Below are positions 59,555 through 64,000 of a stretch of 64,000 nt of DNA, in pieces. This DNA comes from JANQEU01 sp965228045. Lineage in GTDB: Bacteria; Bacteroidota; Bacteroidia; Cytophagales; Cyclobacteriaceae. A program made the translations under genes and the position numbers. Position 1 is the stretch's first letter; every line of letters starts with the position of its first letter. Where the stretch lies: positions 4,402,001-4,466,000 of the forward strand of contig OZ245789.1 in NCBI GenBank assembly GCA_965228045.1, given 5' to 3'. Below the pieces are notes generated by a model. The model had not been told where the DNA came from and ran no database searches. It worked only from the letters and a program-made list of their open reading frames with translations.

Positions 59555-62050
59555 ATGGCGAAAAACACCTACAAATCCGGACAGGCTACCACTACTACAC
59601 AGAAACCAGTTTTCTCGTTCTTCACTGATACCAAATTCAGGACTGCTTTAGGACTGGCATTTATGTTGGCCGCTTTCTTTTTGCTGATATCTCTGATCTC
59701 CTACCTTCAAAGTGGTAAGTACGATCAAAGTGTAGTGGATGCGTTTACCAACACAAGTGTCAAAGAATCCGGAAGAGAAGTCAACAACTGGTTCGGATTA
59801 TTTGGAGCGATAACTGGTCACTACTTCGTTTTTAAATGGTTTGGAGTAGCGGCTCTACTAGTACCCCCTTTTCTATTTAACCTTGGTTACAGAGCGCTGT
59901 ACAGACGCACTATCATACCAGTTGCCAAATCCATCGCCTTTGTCACTTTCTACCTCCTGTGGATTAGTCTGGTGATGGGCTATTTTGTTCTAAATTCCGA
60001 TGAGGTGACAGAATGGGCCTTCCTGAGCGGTGGGATCGGGTATGAACTTGGAATAGTACTGGACAGCCTTATGGGTTGGGGGACCATTCTACTGATCTTG
60101 TTCCTTTTTGTTGTTTTCAACATGTACTTTTTTGATATCACCAGATTGGGATTCCTGGATGGACTTGTTGATAGGGTTGCAGCGTTATTTATCCCAAGTG
60201 AAAAGTCGGACGAGGAAAGACCTGCCATGGACCTCACTTCCGTACTGGAAAGAGTAAAAGAAGAAGTAGAAAAAGAGGATCAGGAAGAATCTTTGTTTGA
60301 CGAGGACGAAGAATCAGAAAATGAACTTGAGTGGGAAGTGAAGCAATCAAAACCAAGCCCTCCACCAAAACAGGACGAAATTGACCTGGAAGTCGAAGCT
60401 CCTCCACCTCCACCTAAACAGAAAGTACAAACTGACGATCAGAGGGCCCGTGAAAAAGAGTCTCTGGAGGATGAACTTGAAAAAGAGCTCGGGATGGAAG
60501 TGGAGAAAGCAGAGTTTGAAGAGGTAGAGACCAGTGAGCTGGAAAACTACGACCCTACACTAGATCTGCCCAGATATAAATATCCAAAACCTGACCTCCT
60601 CATTCAATATCCTCCGAAGGATGTCAAGGTATCAAAGGAAGAACTTCAGACCAACAAGGACAAGATCGTGGAGACCCTGATCAACTTTAAGATCGGCATT
60701 TCCAGTATCAAAGCCACAATAGGACCGACTGTAACGCTTTACGAAATCGTCCCGGAAGCAGGTGTCAAGATATCCAAAATCAAAAACCTTGAAGACGACA
60801 TTGCACTAAGTCTCTCGGCACTTGGCATCAGGATCATAGCTCCGATACCAGGTCGCGGTACCATTGGTATTGAGGTGCCAAACAAGAACAGGGAAATGGT
60901 CGATGCCAAATCCGTCATCACCACTGAGAAGTTCATGAAATCAGACAAAGACCTTCCGGTGGTGCTGGGAAAAACCATCTCCAATGAAGTTTATGTGACG
61001 GACCTGGCCAAAATGCCTCACTTACTCATGGCAGGTGCCACCGGTCAGGGTAAGTCAGTTGGTCTGAACATTATACTGGCTTCATTGATCTATAAGAAAC
61101 ATCCCTCTCAGCTCAAATTTGTATTGGTGGATCCCAAGAAGGTTGAGCTTACACTTTTCAATAAACTTGAGAGACATTTTCTCGCCAAACTACCTGATAG
61201 TGAGGAAGCCATCATCACTGACACCTCGAAGGTGATAAATACACTAAATTCATTGTGTATCGAGATGGACAATCGGTACGATCTGCTGAAAGATGCCGGC
61301 TGCCGTAATCTGAAGGAATACAATAAAAAATTTATCAACAGGAGGTTGAATCCCAAAAAAGGCCATCGTTACTTACCGTACATCGTACTGGTGATAGATG
61401 AGCTTGCTGACCTGATGATGACAGCTGGTAAAGAGATCGAAACACCAATTGCCAGATTGGCGCAATTGGCACGAGCCATCGGGATTCACCTGATCGTTGC
61501 CACACAGAGACCGTCTGTGAACGTAATTACAGGTATTATCAAAGCCAACTTTCCGGCGCGACTGTCTTTCAGAGTTACCTCAAAAGTAGACTCCAGAACG
61601 ATCCTCGATACAGGCGGAGCCGAGCAGTTGATTGGTATGGGTGACATGCTTCTATCAATGGGATCAGAGGTCATAAGGTTACAGTGCGCTTTCGTGGATA
61701 CACCTGAAGTTGAGAATATTTGCGACTTCGTGGGCGAACAATCCGGCTACTCTACAGCATATATGCTGCCGGAGTATGTTGGCGAAGAAGATAGTGGAAT
61801 TGGAGAGGTTGATTTATCAGACAGGGACACGCTGTTTGAGGATGCCGCACGACTTATTGTCATACATCAGCAGGGAAGTACCTCTCTGATACAGCGAAAA
61901 ATGAAACTGGGTTATAACCGCGCAGGCAGGATCATTGATCAGTTAGAAGCTGCCGGGATAGTAGGTCCTTTCGAGGGAAGCAAAGCCCGCGAGGTTTTGA
62001 TCCAGGATGAACATAGTTTGGAACAATTATTGTCTGAAATAGACGGATAA
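59555..62050 (+). CDS. ftsK: DNA translocase FtsK
   Basis: Septum-located dsDNA motor of 831 residues from ATG 59555. Four transmembrane segments (FRTALGLAFMLAAFFLLISL, FVTFYLLWISLVMGYFVL and others) are followed by a Glu/Pro-rich linker, the alpha/beta motor with Walker A GATGQGKS (G494-S501) and Walker B YIVLVIDELADLMM, and the C-terminal gamma winged helix (DAARLIVIHQQGSTSLIQRK). It activates XerD recombination at dif; the nearby xerD gene fits. Confidence 0.95.
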   Translation: MAKNTYKSGQATTTTQKPVFSFFTDTKFRTALGLAFMLAAFFLLISLISYLQSGKYDQSVVDAFTNTSVKESGREVNNWFGLFGAITGHYFVFKWFGVAALLVPPFLFNLGYRALYRRTIIPVAKSIAFVTFYLLWISLVMGYFVLNSDEVTEWAFLSGGIGYELGIVLDSLMGWGTILLILFLFVVFNMYFFDITRLGFLDGLVDRVAALFIPSEKSDEERPAMDLTSVLERVKEEVEKEDQEESLFDEDEESENELEWEVKQSKPSPPPKQDEIDLEVEAPPPPPKQKVQTDDQRAREKESLEDELEKELGMEVEKAEFEEVETSELENYDPTLDLPRYKYPKPDLLIQYPPKDVKVSKEELQTNKDKIVETLINFKIGISSIKATIGPTVTLYEIVPEAGVKISKIKNLEDDIALSLSALGIRIIAPIPGRGTIGIEVPNKNREMVDAKSVITTEKFMKSDKDLPVVLGKTISNEVYVTDLAKMPHLLMAGATGQGKSVGLNIILASLIYKKHPSQLKFVLVDPKKVELTLFNKLERHFLAKLPDSEEAIITDTSKVINTLNSLCIEMDNRYDLLKDAGCRNLKEYNKKFINRRLNPKKGHRYLPYIVLVIDELADLMMTAGKEIETPIARLAQLARAIGIHLIVATQRPSVNVITGIIKANFPARLSFRVTSKVDSRTILDTGGAEQLIGMGDMLLSMGSEVIRLQCAFVDTPEVENICDFVGEQSGYSTAYMLPEYVGEEDSGIGEVDLSDRDTLFEDAARLIVIHQQGSTSLIQRKMKLGYNRAGRIIDQLEAAGIVGPFEGSKAREVLIQDEHSLEQLLSEIDG

Positions 62051-62060
62051 AAAATAAATC

Positions 62061-62687
62061 ATGAAGAAATTAACAGGACTGTTGGCGTTACTTGTATTTG
62101 GAATAGCATCCGCACAACAGGATCCGGAAGCTCAGGCCGTGCTTGACGCAATGAGCAATAAATACAAATCGATGAATGCTTTTACAGTAGAGTTTAAGCA
62201 GACATTAAAGAATGAATCTGCCGGACTAAATGAGTCCGTTGAAGGAGTAGTTACGGTCAAGGATGTAAAATACAGGCTGCAGATTTCAGGCCAGGAAATC
62301 TACAATGATGGTGAAAACATCTGGACATACAACGAAGATATCCAGGAAGTAACAGTAGCCGAGTACATCCCTGAAGACATGGAAATCTCCCTCAATAACA
62401 TCTGGGATGTTTACAAACAAGGTTTTAAATACATCTTACTATCCAGTGATGCCAACGGCAATAAAACGGTGGATCTGGATCCTGTAGATCGTAGCAAGTC
62501 ATTTTTCAAGATCCGTATGATCATAGGAAATGACAGTGCTCTGAAAAGCTTTACCGTTTTCGAAAACTCTGGCAATCAGTATGTCTACGATATTGTGAAT
62601 CTTACCGAAACCAGAAATATTCCTGAAGGATATTTCGTGTTTGATACCTCCGCCCACCCGGACGTTGAGGTGATTGATTTTAGGTAA
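62061..62687 (+). CDS. lolA: Outer-membrane lipoprotein carrier LolA-like protein
   Basis: Periplasmic chaperone of 208 residues with a signal peptide (MKKLTGLLALLVFGIASAQ). MSNKYKSMNAFTVEFKQTLK and VTVKDVKYRLQISGQEIYND are typical of the LolA half-barrel, which carries lipoproteins from the inner to the outer membrane. It starts 11 bp after ftsK, a conserved FtsK-LolA order. Confidence 0.92.
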   Translation: MKKLTGLLALLVFGIASAQQDPEAQAVLDAMSNKYKSMNAFTVEFKQTLKNESAGLNESVEGVVTVKDVKYRLQISGQEIYNDGENIWTYNEDIQEVTVAEYIPEDMEISLNNIWDVYKQGFKYILLSSDANGNKTVDLDPVDRSKSFFKIRMIIGNDSALKSFTVFENSGNQYVYDIVNLTETRNIPEGYFVFDTSAHPDVEVIDFR

Positions 62688-62739
62688 TTAAGCCTGCTCA
62701 GATTTTCAGAATTCAGAAGTTCGCTAACTTAGTCGGCGC

Positions 62740-63567
62740 ATGACTAGAATTCAATTGTTTGACAAAATGCGGGAAAAAAGGTCCTTGCTTTGTATAGGAC
62801 TTGACCCGGATTTGGATAAAATACCTAAACATTTACTTGACAAAGAAGACCCGATCTTCGAGTTTAACAAAGCCATCATAGATGCCACACTGCCTTATGC
62901 CGTGGCCTATAAACCTAATGTAGCCTTTTATGAAGCGCATGGGGTCTCTGGTTGGGAATCCCTCAAAAAAACGGCCGAGTACCTTCCAAAGGATGTTTTC
63001 AAGATCGCAGACGCCAAAAGGGGTGACATTGGTAACACTTCCAAAATGTACGCCAAAGCATTTTTTGAAGAAATGAACTTCGATGCGGTGACGGTTAACC
63101 CGTATATGGGGGAAGACTCGGTCACGCCTTTTCTGGAGTTTGACAACAAATGGGTGATCCTGCTAGCTGCCACATCAAACAAAGGCTATCTGGATTTTCA
63201 GGATATGTTGGTGGACAATGGCACCGAAAAACTTTATGAACGTGTCATACGAAAGAGCGCTCAATGGGGCAGTAAGCAAAATATGATGTACGTCATTGGG
63301 GCAACCCGTGTGGAAACGCTCATTTCAATCAGGCGTGTTTTGCCGGAGCATTTCCTGCTAATCCCCGGAGTGGGTGCCCAGGGCGGAGATCTTCAACATG
63401 TATGCAAATACGGCATCAACAAAAATGGAGGTCTCCTAATCAATTCGGCCAGAAGTATTATTTATGCCAGCGACGGCCAGGACTTTGCTGAAGCTGCCGC
63501 AGATAAAGCCAAAGAACTTCAATTGCAAATGGCCACCATCCTGAGTCGGTACAAGGAATTTGCCTAA
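62740..63567 (+). CDS. pyrF: Orotidine 5'-phosphate decarboxylase, type 2
   Basis: Enzyme of 275 residues for the last step of UMP synthesis. LCIGLDPDLDKIPKHLL, the catalytic-region FKIADAKRGDIGNT (D-x-K-x-x-D) and VNPYMGEDSVTPFLEF, plus LIPGVGAQGGD, mark the long (type 2) form. Pyrimidine genes in this window are split among three sites (pyrB-pyrR, pyrD, pyrF). Confidence 0.95.
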   Translation: MTRIQLFDKMREKRSLLCIGLDPDLDKIPKHLLDKEDPIFEFNKAIIDATLPYAVAYKPNVAFYEAHGVSGWESLKKTAEYLPKDVFKIADAKRGDIGNTSKMYAKAFFEEMNFDAVTVNPYMGEDSVTPFLEFDNKWVILLAATSNKGYLDFQDMLVDNGTEKLYERVIRKSAQWGSKQNMMYVIGATRVETLISIRRVLPEHFLLIPGVGAQGGDLQHVCKYGINKNGGLLINSARSIIYASDGQDFAEAAADKAKELQLQMATILSRYKEFA

Positions 63568-63608
63568 ATCCATACTAGCTTTATCTGTCATTAAGATAAG
63601 CTATGGAT
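63568..63608 (+). promoter_or_regulatory. Hairpin sequestering the DUF2851 start codon
   Basis: ATCCAT (63568), AGCTT (63577) and ATCT (63583) pair with AGAT (63594), AAGCT (63598) and ATGGAT (63603). The ATG at 63603 is in the right arm. It could be a translational switch or a weak terminator after pyrF. Confidence 0.45.
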
Positions 63609-64000
63609 GAGAGACTTTTACACTACATCTGGAAATACCAGCGGTTTCCAGCAGGAGATTTATTTACCACGACCGGGGACAAAATCACGATTTTTTCCAC
63701 TGGAATTCACAATGAAAACGCCGGGCCTGATTTCCAGGAAGCCAGGATAAAGATCAGGGACATCACCTGGGTAGGCTGTGTGGAAATACATATAAACGCT
63801 TCCGACTGGTTCAGGCATGATCACCAGCGTGACCCTAAATATGACAATACAATTCTACATGTGGTTTGGAAACATGATAAGGATGTTCCGGATAACAAAG
63901 GCAAATTCATACCCACATTAGAATTAAAGAAGCTGATAGATCCTCAATTGCTGCTGAGTTACAATTCAATGATGGACCAGAAAACAGACCTGGCTTGTCA
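63603..64000 (+). CDS. DUF2851 family protein (N-terminal part, cut by window end)
   Basis: The frame starts MDERLLHYIWKYQRFPAGDL and continues TGIHNENAGPDFQEARIKI, WVGCVEIHINASDWFRHDHQ and LHVVWKHDKD, a signature of DUF2851. It runs 132 residues to the window edge. Function is unknown; the NAGPDF and HxH-containing HINASDWFRHDHQ blocks suggest a metal- or nucleic-acid-binding role (inference). Confidence 0.88.
   Translation, partial: MDERLLHYIWKYQRFPAGDLFTTTGDKITIFSTGIHNENAGPDFQEARIKIRDITWVGCVEIHINASDWFRHDHQRDPKYDNTILHVVWKHDKDVPDNKGKFIPTLELKKLIDPQLLLSYNSMMDQKTDLAC

Noticed and set aside
1..64000. tRNA, rRNA, CRISPR arrays, prophage or insertion sequence
   Set aside because: No tRNA T-arm-like GGTTCRA blocks with matching stems, no regularly spaced direct repeats with spacers, and no transposase or phage structural genes were seen by eye. 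The only recombinase is XerD, the housekeeping dimer-resolution enzyme.

Overview
The window is a gene-dense stretch of a Bacteroidota chromosome, most likely from the order Cytophagales (inference). The evidence is a PorT-type type IX secretion (T9SS) gene beside ubiE, a large surface protein with a T9SS type A C-terminal domain, DUF5606, DUF177-rpmF-fabH-efp-accBC synteny, PadR genes paired with MacB-like permeases carrying a short N-terminal prefix domain, and TAnnTTTG-type promoters with no clear Shine-Dalgarno sites. I saw no rRNA, tRNA, CRISPR array, insertion sequence or prophage.

Layout. 0-3.8 kb: a small surface-polysaccharide island with a GT4 fragment running off the left edge, a sulfotransferase, a GT4, a PLOD-like glycosyltransferase and a GT2. 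3.9-8.3 kb: a STAS-like protein, then minus-strand greA-HIT and ksgA-mgtE-hydroxyacid dehydrogenase. 8.4-14.9 kb: tpx, a flavin-binding protein, pdxA, and the conserved DUF177-rpmF-fabH-efp-accB-accC run (fatty acid initiation and translation). 15-19.5 kb: alkaline phosphatase, a zinc-finger protein, a tail-less SSB, and an ECF sigma factor/membrane protein/exported protein operon. 19.5-23.6 kb: an SPFH protein, a tiny ribbon-helix-helix protein, a putAbiC-type phage-abortive-infection protein and a sulfatase. 23.7-29.7 kb: two PadR/ABC-permease modules facing each other, each with its own 15-bp direct-repeat operator candidate. 29.7-34.3 kb: a ferredoxin reductase, purB, a YefM/YoeB toxin-antitoxin pair with TGTACA operators, and pyrB-pyrR. 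34.3-45.9 kb: an exported protein, EVE protein, a GT9-sixA-epimerase-ATP-grasp operon, an RRM protein, a lone receiver protein, thioesterase-DUF5606-engB, ubiE-porT, an SDR and a saccharopine dehydrogenase-like protein. 45.9-48 kb: degenerate TTTCACGC repeats flanking a HigB/HigA pair and a DUF3137 protein. 48-56 kb: rnhA, marC, a TPR protein, and a LytS-type kinase/LytTR regulator followed by three 21-bp-phased repeats and a T9SS surface protein. 56-64 kb: an aminotransferase, aroQ, xerD-pyrD-ftsK-lolA, pyrF and the start of a DUF2851 gene.

How the parts relate. Most genes are housekeeping (pyrimidine, purine, shikimate, pyridoxal and fatty acid synthesis; translation; chromosome segregation). 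Accessory content is interspersed in small units: two toxin-antitoxin pairs, the SPFH/RHH/putAbiC group and the PadR-permease modules. The most unusual signals are regulatory. Several autoregulator genes carry direct or inverted repeats right against the start codon, and the LytTR gene is followed by a three-copy repeat array with the spacing typical of LytTR binding sites, placed just ahead of the surface-protein gene. All functions are assigned by reading motifs, without database searches.
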